Positions 34,201 through 43,931 of a stretch of DNA of 64,000 nt are shown here, one piece after another. The notes below the pieces were generated by a model that worked only from the letters and a program-made list of their open reading frames with translations, did no database searches and was not told the origin of the DNA. Location: NCBI RefSeq assembly GCF_937616625.2, contig NC_065570.1, forward strand, positions 17,818,046 through 17,882,045, in the 5' to 3' direction. The position numbers and the translations under genes were made by a program. Within the stretch, counting starts at the first letter, position 1. The number at the start of each line of letters is the position of its first letter. The DNA is from Mercurialis annua. Taxonomy: Eukaryota; Streptophyta; Magnoliopsida; Malpighiales; Euphorbiaceae.

Positions 34201-34422
34201 AACCAGGCAATTAGTAAGTTTAATTTATGTATTATATAAATTGTTATCTTTTTTTGTAAATGTTTATGAATGCTTTTATTTATTTTTATATTTTGAAGAA
34301 GGAAGGTTTATAATGAAATGGATGATCAATTTCAACCTGGAATGAAATTGGGAAGTGAAACTATTGATATTAAATTATAGTTTTACAAGTTATATACTGT
34401 TGGTGAATCATTAAAACCTTAT
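31237..34422 (+). pseudogene. DUF1985-Ulp1 family gene, copy 2 (degenerate, 3' truncated)
   Basis: It starts with an ATG giving MVNTRSSISPHD. A DUF1985-like domain spans about 31760-32570 (LDCFAKTCFGKFLN, LKFGISEFALMTGLKC, then a region equal to GFPLALQIWFFECCP when frames are changed). Exons between consensus introns encode a charged linker (32666-32957, 33038-33177, 33671-33804). Before the break the protein reads FEEFKPWLYKGFKP and FYKLYTVGESLKPY, a segment that precedes the Ulp1 protease in this family. The sequence breaks at a gypsy LTR starting about 34504, and no protease end was found beyond it. Stops (31357, 31919, 32128, 32398) show decay. It is the same family and orientation as 21412-26151, but too diverged for a recent duplicate. 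Confidence 0.65.
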
Positions 34423-34731
34423 GTAAGTATATTCTAGTGTTTTCTTAATGTATTTTTGGTGTTTATATAGTGTATTTTTGGTGTTTATATAGTGTATTTT
34501 TTTTATCACGACCCATTTCCATGGATCACGACCGGCGCTAGGTTATGGGTATGGTTGTACCAAAACCCGTAGCAAGACTTGCGGATAACCTTATAAATAC
34601 ATAAACCTACAAGAAACCAATGCTCGGGGCAACCGAGACTTCAGCCTAGTTCTAGCAGTTTATAAAAATACAACATTTATATGATAAATGCTCGATTAAC
34701 TCCAAGCCTCTGACATGGTATAAATATTAAA

Positions 34732-35100
34732 GGGTTAATTCCTAAAAAAATCACGAACTTTACATGAAGTTTTATTTTAATCATGACCTTTAAAAGTTTC
34801 CATTTAAAGATACGAACTCTCATATTGTTCCAAACTCATCATTTCAATGTATTTTTATGACTAAATTCTTCATTAAACCATTAACGAGAGACCCAAGTTA
34901 TTAATCAACATCAAATCTTATTATCTTTCAGTTAGAGTAATTAGGATTAGGAATTTTTAATCAGATAAAATACACCGAATTTTACTTTGGTGATAGATTT
35001 GAAATAAAATGAAAGTTCGTGCCTTTACATGACAACTTTTAAATGTCATGATTAAAATGAAACTTCGTGTAAAGTTCGTGATTTTTTTAAGAATTAACCC
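34732..35100. mobile_element. Mutator-type MITE with 9-bp target duplication
   Basis: AATATTAAA flanks it exactly (34723-34731 and 35101-35109). Ends are inverted copies starting GGGTTAATTCCTAAAAAAAT and reading on to CGAACTTTAC over about 40 bases. It is 369 bases long. The copy at 50705-51074 has the same ends and the same inner sequence. Confidence 0.9.
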
Positions 35101-35624
35101 AATATTAAATAGCTAAAGTTAATATAATAATACCAATCAACAAATAATCCAATTGAGTTAATCTGACAATAAGTGCTACAACAAGTAAGACTTCTAATTA
35201 CTACTGCGGTTTAAGAGTAAAATTAGTTTAATAACTTTAATTAAATAAAGTAAGACCTCTGAGGAAATAAAGAATCAGAGACCAGTTGACTCGCTCAAAC
35301 CATAACCCTGGAAAGATTGGGAAAACAACGGGGTCAGATATACTGAGATGAGTTCATACAACTATTTACATTTATTAAGTGAAAACCTTTAAAATATTTT
35401 TAAAGCAATTTATCATTATGGATAAGCATTGAAACCCTAAACTACAAATCTCTAAATCCAGTTGTCGTGTCGGTGAGACGTATATCCATAACCGATCCCC
35501 GACTATCACTCAAGTAAACACGTGAGTCCCAGGAGACGTATCTTCCACCGGAGCCCTCACTAAGGCGAGACGTATCTCAAACCTACCTCAATACCATATG
35601 ATCATATACCGGTGTGCACGCAGT

Positions 35625-35643
35625 CTCGATGATGCCCATCGAG
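35625..35643. promoter_or_regulatory. Hairpin in LTR B (variable stem, shared flank)
   Basis: CTCGATG and CATCGAG pair around ATGCC. The left flank ACCGGTGTGCACGCAG and right flank GTTCCAA correspond to those of the hairpins at 14619 and 40657, whose stems have different sequences. Confidence 0.55.
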
Positions 35644-36572
35644 TAGCCCGTTCCAATTCAGATCCATAATGCCGAAAACAGTTTGAAAGCTGTTTATACT
35701 GTATATATATGAAAAAATACAATTTACTTAATAAAACGGTAAATAGCGATATAAACTAATTGCTTTCTAATCCACGTGATAACTCTTGGCAAGAAGCCTA
35801 AACTCGGTTCGCCTTAAAAGTACGAACAGTCGACGAGTCTAAACAAATGCAAATAATTATTAAAAACAGACCCTAACTCTATAGAGTACTAGACACCACA
35901 TAGAACTAGCACAAATAACAAGTTAAGGTAAAGTCAATCATAATAAACGCAATACTCAGATTATAACAAAGTCATAACAAGCCAAGCTTATTGAGTTCCC
36001 GCTTTGAAATCCGTTTCAGAAAATATTATTCAAATATTTATTAAATAATAAATAAAGTTAAAATCCGTATCATTGAGTCAACTGAGTTATTAAAACTACC
36101 AAGATTCTTCCCACTTGTTGGGAGACCAAGGTCTAACCCCCAACCCAAAAGCTTTATCAAAATATAAACCCAAGTTTATAATTCTCAAAACAACTTTGAT
36201 AAAGTAAATATATAGTATCCAATTATAAATCATAGTTTATAATTATAAAAATAATTTTTTATAAAATAATAATCGAAATTTAAAAAGGAACTCAATATCT
36301 TATAACTCAAGTAACCAATAGTTACAACCCAAAATCTTATCAAATAAGTTTTAAAAAAACGTTCAAGGGCTAAATTGTAATTTAGCCAAAAAGACATACC
36401 AAAAAGATATTAAAATCAAATATAATTACCCGAGTAATAATATTAAATTAGATTATAAAATAATCACCGTTTTCAATTTGTCAATTTATAAGTCGAAACG
36501 AAAATCAAAAGTTAAAAAAAAAGATATAAATTTACATTGGCACGCTAAGCCAAAATCTCAAAATAGTAATTA

Positions 36573-36604
<32 letters not shown>
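36573..36604. repeat. (TAA)n microsatellite
   Basis: About ten tandem AAT/TAA units inside the right part of LTR B. Confidence 0.85.
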
Positions 36605-36605
<1 letters not shown>

Positions 36606-36950
36606 TAATTTAATTATAAATAACTCAAATATTATTTTTAGATTTTAAAAATAATATAACCAAATTGGCAAACTTTCAATTTCAAATGAAATATCCAAAT
36701 TAGAAATCGAAATTGTTTAATTTATAATAAGATTGATATAAATTCCAAATTTAAAATATTAATGCCCAAGTAATTTAAAATCCAATTAATAATTGAATTG
36801 CCAAATTAAAAGTCAGCACTAATTCCGTAGATTAAAATCAAAATCAATTTTGAAAACAATTAATAAATAGCTTAAGGAATCAATATGTTTTAAGTCAAAT
36901 AATCCAAGAACTTAAAAGAACCTTTAAGCATAAACAATTAAATACAGCCA

Positions 36951-37606
36951 AAGACCTAGAGATTTGTCCCTATAAATAGCTAGTTTTTTTATTTAATAAA
37001 GGTTACACATCAATTATCAAACAAACCAAAAACCAAAGCTCAACCTTTTTATCTTAATCTCCAGATTAAATTTAACTTAGGAGTAGATTTGACATTAATT
37101 CTGCTTGGGTTCCTTAACCTCTGAATTAATACTTATAGTTTGACACTGATCCTATTTAAACCTAGGTTATCGGATTAGTACCTACTTGCGAGTAAATCCC
37201 GCCTGGACTTTAGGTTCCCTGACGTGATTCTTCTGAGTTCAGCAATGTCGTACCTGGACGTGATTCTTGGGTTACCCCTGGTTACTCGTGAGCTACAATT
37301 TGTGACTTTTGAAGCGAACTTAAGCACAACCGATTAAAGCATCAAACCTAAACGGAACCTACCTATAAATTCAAAGATTCGAGCTTGGAATTATTTTCAC
37401 GCAAACAAATACTTTAATTTGGCCTTGATTTAAAATAAAATTATAGCTGCTAACTTATTTAATGTGCTATTGTATGCATAATTTGTTACAGATACAATCT
37501 CATCAACTTGGATAAACCAATTTATTCCGATACTCTTGGTTTATGGATTACACATTTTACCGAAGGAGCTTGAGATATGTTAAAAGCCATTTAAGTTCCC
37601 ACCCCT
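36951..37606. other. Unassigned DNA with a plus-strand TATA-like box
   Basis: TATAAATA at 36971-36978 is followed by C+A-rich leader-like DNA. GACGTGATTCTT occurs twice (about 37221 and 37258). It might be the remnant of a plus-strand LTR, but I find no matching copy. An open frame of 67 codons at 37543 runs into the copia LTR and is not a gene. Confidence 0.35.
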
Positions 37607-37946
37607 TAACAAAATATATTGCTTCTTCTAGAAGCAATATCCATACAAGCTCAGCTGATCATTGCCTGTGGTTCATTTCTCTATTGCTGCAGCTGATCAT
37701 TGGATTCTCTTCATGTGGATTGCTGACCTGGAAAGAGCTGGAGTAACTGATTTCCTGAATCTGGACTATCTTTAGTTAGCTCATTCATTTTAGATTTGTT
37801 GAGCTTGTGTCACACACCAAATGTGTATTTCTTTTTTCTATTATTTGCCTTGCCACATCAGCAGTAGTTAGTTATGCTGATGTGGTACAAAAGGCAACCC
37901 TGTATTCTTGGATTCATTAATGAGAATATAACTTCTTTTACCTAAT
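37607..37946 (+). repeat. 5' LTR of copia element
   Basis: It matches the right LTR (45365-45704) with scattered substitutions. A near-perfect inverted repeat (ATATTGCTTC and GAAGCAATAT) stands at its start. The LTR begins TAACAAAA and ends CCTAAT rather than the usual TG..CA, so the exact ends may be a base or two off. Confidence 0.75.
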
Positions 37947-37947
37947 A

Positions 37948-37959
37948 TGGTATCAGAGC
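37948..37959 (+). promoter_or_regulatory. Primer-binding site, initiator tRNA-Met type
   Basis: TGGTATCAGAGC lies two bases after the 5' LTR, the standard site for plant copia elements. Confidence 0.85.
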
Positions 37960-38061
37960 TATTAGCTCTCTGATTTTGTCTTTTATTTTCTCATTTGCCA
38001 AAAAGAAAAACGGTTATCTTTTCTGTTATTTCTCTTCTCTTTGAAACCTTGAAGTTTAATA

Positions 38062-39042
38062 ATGGCAAATCATTATAGGCCTGAGGATGTTCCTTCAAGT
38101 CCATTTTACCTTCATCCAAGTGAAAACCCTTCACTGCTTCTTGTTACAAATGTTCTTACTGGTTCTAACTATCATTCCTGGTGCAGAGCTATGAGAAAAG
38201 CTCTTATATCGAAGAATAAACTCAGATTTATTGATGGAACTATCATGATTCCTGATAGAGATCATGCTTCATTTCCTGCTTGGGACAGATGTAATAACAT
38301 GGTGTGTTCTTGGCTTACAAGATCTGTAGGTGATTCATTTTCTGATAGTTTATCTTGTATAGACAATGCTATTGATGTTTGCGAGGACTTAAAGGAGAGA
38401 TTTTCATAAATTGATTAAATCAGAATTTCTGATTTACAAGAATTTTTTTTTTCATTCAAACAAAATAATATGTCTGTAACAGATTATTTCACACATCTCA
38501 AAATGTTGTGGGATGAATTTGCCAGTTTGAGACCTGTACCAAGGTGTATTTGTACACCAATGTGTTCTTATAGTTTATTGAAGACTATAAAGGATTACTC
38601 TGCAAATGATAGATCTATAAGATTTGTTAAAGGATTGAATGATAACTATGCAGTTATCAAAAGCCAGATCATGATGATGGATACTCTTCCTCCTATTAAC
38701 AAGGCTTTTTCTATTATAATACAACATGAGAGACAATTTGGGATGACTAATTCCAACAATGAAGCTGTTGCTTTTTTGGCTAGAGGAAATTCTAGTCAAT
38801 CACACCAGAATTATACTGATAATCATGATACTAATGCATTCTGCAAACCAGGAGAATCTTATGTGAAATACAGCAAAGGAAATTTTCATTGTTCTGGAAG
38901 TTATGGCAATTCTGGAAACTATGGAAAACAGAAGAAATTCAACTATGGTCAAAATAAGAAACCAATTTGTTCTTATTGTGGCATTGAGAATCATGCTGAA
39001 GATATATGTTACAGAAAACATGGATATCCTCCCAATTTTTAG
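38062..39042 (+). pseudogene. copia Gag
   Basis: The frame opens with MANHYRPEDVPSSPFYLHPS and continues TGSNYHSWCRAMRKAL, the N-terminal Gag domain of many plant copia elements (Retrotran_gag_3 type). After a stop at 38407 the same frame resumes with the capsid part (TDYFTHLKMLWDEF, then RFVKGLNDNY) and ends with a zinc knuckle CSYCGIENHAEDIC and a stop at 39040-39042. One or two nonsense changes therefore split an otherwise readable Gag. Confidence 0.82.
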
Positions 39043-39204
39043 TTCAAAAATAAAAGGGTTAGTGCTCCTCAGGCTAATCAAGTTGAATTTGATGACTAAC
39101 AACACAATAACGCAGACTCTTATGAGAAGGAGAATTCTTTTAAGAGTGAACTCAATGATGCTCAGTTTCCTTTTACAAAGGACCAGTACACAAAATTACT
39201 GGCT

Positions 39205-39699
39205 TTGATTCAACAGAATGGTGCCAATTCTCATGTTAACAAAATTTCATCTCACTTCAAGCCTGACAGTATTGCAGGTAACAAATCTCATTTTTGTTTT
39301 ATGTCAGAAAGTTCTAAGTGTTGTGACTGGATAATTGACACTGGTGCCACAGATCACATCACTTGTAACATGAAATTGTTCAAATGGTCAAGGACTGTAA
39401 ATGATATGGTTGTTAAACTACCTAGTGGTCATCAAGTTGTTGTTGAAAGGATTGGTGATATACATATCACACCTTCTTTTTTGTTGACTAGTGTCCTATA
39501 TGTGCTTGTTTTCAGTTTTAACTTGATATCTGCAAGTAAACTGACAGGTTCATCATCTCTATGTTTGATTTTCTATCAAAATATTTGCATAATCCAGGAT
39601 ATGCTCAAGATGATGATTATTGGATTAGCTAAAAAAATTCATGGCCTTTATGAACTACAACTAGAAGTAGTATCTCAATGCAATTCTGTTATTAATTAA
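39205..39699 (+). pseudogene. copia protease
   Basis: It is in the same frame as Gag. WIIDTGATDHI is the active site of copia aspartic proteases, followed by VKLPSGHQVVVERIGDI and FNLISASKLT, also conserved. The reading ends at a stop at 39697, just before the insertion of a solo LTR at 39730. Beyond that LTR the next conserved motif (LGHASAHRIKKI) resumes at about 42632. Confidence 0.82.
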
Positions 39700-40398
39700 C
39701 CTTTCACCAATGCAGATCTATGGCATTATTGTCACGACCCGAAATCTCGAGCCGTGCCCGGCGCTAGGGAATGGGAGTGGTAGATCCGAATCCCGTAGCA
39801 AGCCTAAAAACGAGTAAATTTTTTTTTCCGTAATATAACGTATAATATAAATAAAACAATCCTTCATAAAACATTTTCATAAACTTGAAATGTTTACAAT
39901 ACTTGTAACATCGTCCGAAGCGATGTACGATAAGCCAGGGTCTTATTATGCGATGTCACACATCAAGCATAGCCCGGTTTGCAAAATCAAGTAGATGGTT
40001 AAAAGCGCAGTTTAAAACTTTATTTACATATCAGAGTTTGGATAAAACATTAAAACCGTTCAACTAAGCCATATTTATAACTAGGACTTGTCATCTACTG
40101 CAGCATTCGATCGACGTCTTCTTATTTACATACTTCCAAAATATGGACTTCTGAACAAGGATAGAAGTCTGTCACGTCAAATCATTTTACCTGAAAGGAA
40201 AGACTATTTGGGGGTCAGTCAACGCTGAGTGAGTCTATAGTTTACAAGTGAGTATTATTTAAAACAAAACAATGCTATAAATATTTATTCATATGCATCC
40301 AAATATAAATTCCGAATGAAACCCTATACCCAAATAAGTCATTCATATTCGAGAATCATTGTAACCATAGTATATAACATCATATCATTTAATTCTTA

Positions 40399-40578
40399 GT
40401 GGTACGGTCCCGAGATAGTTCGACCGAGTTACCGTTACCACGTGGCATAGTCCCGAGATAGTTCAACCGAGTTACTTATGCCACTACTTAATCCCAAGGT
40501 CTGAGTCCCGAGATAGTTCGACCGAGTTACTCACTAGATACGGGTCCCGAGATAGTTCGACCGAGTTACTCTCGTATC
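40399..40578. repeat. Array of four hairpins with one conserved core and different stems
   Basis: A 26-base core starting GTCCCGAGATAGTTC and ending GAGTTAC occurs at 40407, 40450, 40505 and 40544, nearly identical each time. The bases beside each core differ between units but pair with each other: GTGGTA with TACCAC, GTGGCATA with TATGCCAC, TGA with TCA, and GATACG with CGTATC. Units 1 and 2 are directly adjacent. A weaker three-unit version is at 14440-14575 in LTR A. Confidence 0.75.
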
Positions 40579-40656
40579 TATCAAAAAACATAATCCTTCT
40601 TCCGATTTCACATCTCTAATTATAAAGCGCTCGGATCAAAACTGGTGATCACACAG

Positions 40657-40679
40657 TTCCTATTGCCGCCCAATAGGAA
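40657..40679. promoter_or_regulatory. Hairpin in LTR C (variable stem, shared flank)
   Basis: TTCCTATTG and CAATAGGAA pair around CCGCC. The flanks ACTGGTGATCACACAG and CTTGTTCCA match those of the hairpins in LTR A and LTR B, while the stem differs. Confidence 0.6.
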
Positions 40680-41622
40680 AGCTTGTTCCATCGGACTTAC
40701 ATTGGTTTCAAAACAATGATGCATGTCATTTATAATAAACATTTTAATAATAAAATAATGCTATGCAATTTATATAAAAGTTTTGCATTTAAAAGTAATG
40801 CACAGTTAATACGTCAAATGTAAACATATATAAACTCACCGCTTGCTACTCCTAAAATCTCGATCAATTAACTGCAGTCTAGCTTAAGGTGCTCCTTGTC
40901 CGTTAGTTGCGTTCCTTGCCGGATCTAGATAAGATGTAAATTAACTTAAATAAGATTCTAACCCGATAGACCTATAGACTTTAGGTAAAACGCAACTTAA
41001 TTTGCTATAATTAAATCACGTCTAATCTTGACGTAAAACTAACTAAACAAAATCTTTTAAGATCTAATAATGATTCTTAATTGTTTCCATTGAACTTTAG
41101 TTCAACTTCTAATCCCAAAATTATACAATCCTAGATCCACATTTTTAATAGATAGAAGTTTACAAACTTCTAATATCTTAACATACTAATCGTCCAAATA
41201 TTTATTTATCAATAAAATTATAAATGACTAAAATATTCCGAGCTTTATCCCGATATTTAGAATAGCTAACATTATGTTAGTATTCAACTCTTGTCGAACT
41301 CTTAATTGACATTTAACAAATCCATTTTTTTAGACGTTACGATTTTTATTGTAACTTAAACTTCTATTTATAGCTTTTAACTTTTAAATAAATTCCATTT
41401 TTTAACCAATCTTAAATATCATTTTAACTAACTATTAACTAATCTTAACTTAATAAATGTATCATATATTTTTTTTTTTCATTTCTTAAACCCTTCTATA
41501 AATCATTTTCTATTAACTTCGTTCATTGCTAATAACCCGTCAAACTTGCGCTTAATCGCACCAATCAAAAACTATACAAACGAGGACCAAAATACGTCGA
41601 ATTTCCCTCTCCCCCGACGTCC

Positions 41623-41785
41623 GAGGGCTGCAATTGCAGCCCTCAAAGGGGCTGCCCAGCTCTGCTCTTTAGAGCAGAGCTGCTGCCCTGCGGCAGAATT
41701 CTGCCGAGGCAGAATTCTGCCCGTAAGGGCTGCTCATGGTGAGCAGCGTTTGCTGCTCACCGGAGCCAACTCCGGCCACCTATTC
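41623..41785. repeat. Palindrome island in LTR C
   Basis: A 22-base perfect palindrome (41623-41644, centre GCAATTGC) is followed by an inverted repeat of AGCTCTGCTCT, by GGCAGAATTCTGCC occurring twice, and by GCTGCTCA and TGAGCAGC pairs. It is G+C-rich within AT-rich DNA. Confidence 0.82.
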
Positions 41786-42631
41786 TCCATAAATTTCACA
41801 CCAAAAAATCCGCCATAGCCTCCCCTAATTATTTAATAAATTTCAGCTCAAAATCAAGTCTTAAATTCATCAATTTATCAACACAATTCATCAATTATTA
41901 GAGCTGAAAATAAATTACCTAAAATTCCTTTATAATTCTCCAAAATCTAACACCAAATCATCCTATAATTAACCTTTATTAACCAACCAAAATTTAAATT
42001 AATGAAAGAAAAGAGTTTACCTTTGAGAATATGATGATTTTCTCTCAAAATCCCTTAAGCTTAGAGTTGATTTCTTAGTGTGATGATGGTGGGGTGGGTC
42101 ACGGCAAAAGGGGAGTTGGAGAAGATGAGGGTATTTCTTTTTGCTAGATAATGGGAGGAATAAGATAAATATGAGTAATTCATAATGGTTAAAGGGGTCT
42201 AATTTAGTGGGATTTAATAATAGAAATGGGCTTAGCAATAGAAATAGATTTTAATTAATCTTAAGTCCTCTTTTTTTTTATTTAAAATTTGATTATATTT
42301 TATTTCACTTCCGTAAACGTCATGGTGCTAAATCCGAGTCGTTTCTTAAACTTGACACTTCTCGTATAAATTTCATTTTTATACTTTATTTGGATATTTA
42401 ATTTATTAGTTACGGCTAATTTCTTATTTATTTATAATCTCACTAATAAATATTCTAGAAAAATAAAATTTTAGCTTAGACTTTATTTTATCAATTTTCT
42501 TAAATTTTCTAATTCCCGTCAAAACTCTAAAATCTAATCACTTTTCCGTCTTCCTTACTTGAATTTCTAAACTCCAAATTTTCCTTGTACGAACTATTCC
42601 TTAATATCTTGCGGGTTATTACAATTATAGG

Positions 42632-43931
42632 TTGGGGCATGCATCAGCTCACAGGATTAAAAAGATTCATGAAGTAGATTCTAGAGTCACTTGTTCTAAA
42701 AACTCAGTATGTGAGTTTTGTCATATAGCTAAGCAGAAAAAGTTGCCTTTTCCTGTTAGTGAATCTAAGACATCTGCTGTTTTTGAAATTGTTCATATGG
42801 ACATATGGGGTCTAGTTAATAAAGCTTCTATTAATGGTCATCGATACTTCTGAACTGTTGTTGATGATCACAACATATATAAATGGGTGTTTTTGATGCA
42901 GAATAAATCACAGACAAGAGAATTCATTCAGAATTTCTTTTCTTATGTAGAAACACAGTTTTCTCAGAGAATTAAAGTCATTAGAACTAATAATGGGCAG
43001 AATTCAATATCAATGAGTTCTTTGTTGCAAAAGGAGTTATACATCAAATTTCTTGTGTTTACACACCTGAGCAAAACACTGTTGTTGAACGCAAACACCA
43101 ACATATTTTGAATATTGCCAGATCTCTCAAGTATCAAGCTGGAATGCCTTTGTTTCCATGGAATCACTGCATAGAGCATGTGGTTTACTTGTTAAATAGA
43201 ATACCTTCTCCTGTAATTAATGATTGCTCCCCATAGGAAGTTTTACATGGCCAAAAACCAGTGTATCAGCATTTGAGGGTATATGGTTGTCTTTGCTTTG
43301 CAGTACCATTGCTGAACTCAGAAGCAAGTTTGATCCAAGAGCAATCAAATGCATCTTTATTGGATTTCCAGCTAACACCAAAGGTTACAAACTCTATAAC
43401 CTTCACAATCATCAAGTTTTGATTTCAAGAAATGTGTTGTTTGATGAACACTGCTTTCTACTTCTTGACAAAATACACAACTCTGCACATCCCATTTTTA
43501 CAAACTCACCCTCATTTTCCCAATTCATTGATCCTATTCCTATACCTCCACATCCTAATACACTACCACCAAACACTCCATGGACATCTCCACCTCCTTT
43601 TCCTACTCAAACATCAACTAACCCAATTTTTAAACCTGCCGAATTTCCAGTTTTAAGGAGAAGCAGCAGAACTATAAAAATCCCTTCTATTCTAAAAGAC
43701 TTCCACTGCAATTTACATTCTCTTTCAGCTAACCTAATCACTTCTCCACATTCTCTTTCAAATGTCCGTACTTATCAAAACCTATCCAACACACACGAAG
43801 CTTTCTCAGTAGCTCTTACTGATGAAACAGAACCTGCATCTTATAATGAGGCAATAAAGCACATTCATTGGCAGCATGCCATGACATCAGAGTTAAATGC
43901 TTTTGTTGACAATGGGACATGGACTCTCTAA
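42632..43931 (+). pseudogene. copia integrase and connecting region
   Basis: The reading starts with the GAG-pre-integrase motif GHASAHRIKKIH and Cys pair CEFCHIAKQ, then the first catalytic Asp in HMDIWG. A stop at 42852 follows. The second catalytic position reads RTNNG where RTDNG is expected (Asp to Asn, near 42985). The Glu region (VVERKHQH) is in another frame near 43085. The frame from 43224 continues the C-terminal part (FIGFPANTKGYKLYNL) and the Pro/Ser-rich connection to the reverse transcriptase. Integrase would insert the DNA copy; this one is dead. Confidence 0.78.

Larger units (their letters stand above)
34504..36950 (-). repeat. Ty3/gypsy LTR, related to LTR A (LTR B, right end uncertain)
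   Basis: It begins TATCACGACCC, then GACCGGCGCTAGG, and follows LTR A (13849-16934) through the accessible blocks: ACCAATGCTCGGG, AACAACGGGGTCAGATATACT, the hairpin at 35625-35643, GTACTAGACACCACATAG and GGGCTAAATTGTAATTTAGC. Similarity fades towards 36950, and I find neither the GTTATTACA end nor a target duplication, so the right limit is approximate. A MITE (34732-35100) is inserted in it. Confidence 0.65.
39730..42623 (-). mobile_element. Solo LTR of a Ty3/gypsy element inserted in copia (LTR C)
   Basis: The plus strand begins TGTCACGACCCG and ends GGGTTATTACA, with ATTAT directly on both sides (39725-39729 and 42624-42628). Length is 2894 bases. Minus-strand orientation and end sequences resemble Tekay/Del-type LTRs and LTR A. 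It holds the four-unit hairpin array (40399-40578), a further hairpin (40657-40679) and a palindrome island (41623-41785). The 90-codon frame at 41546-41818 is due to that island. Confidence 0.9.

Noticed and set aside
34504..37490. Complete solo LTR ending at GTTACA near 37486
   Set aside because: No 5-base duplication and no GTTATTACA end; similarity to LTR A is lost before that point.
40399..40578. CRISPR-like array (26-base repeats with variable spacers)
   Set aside because: Spacing is irregular (43, 55 and 39 bases), the 'spacers' are complementary stems, there are only four units, there are no cas genes, and it is a plant LTR.
41546..41818. 90-codon open frame, G+C-rich
   Set aside because: The openness comes from the palindrome island; the protein is low-complexity and matches no family I know.
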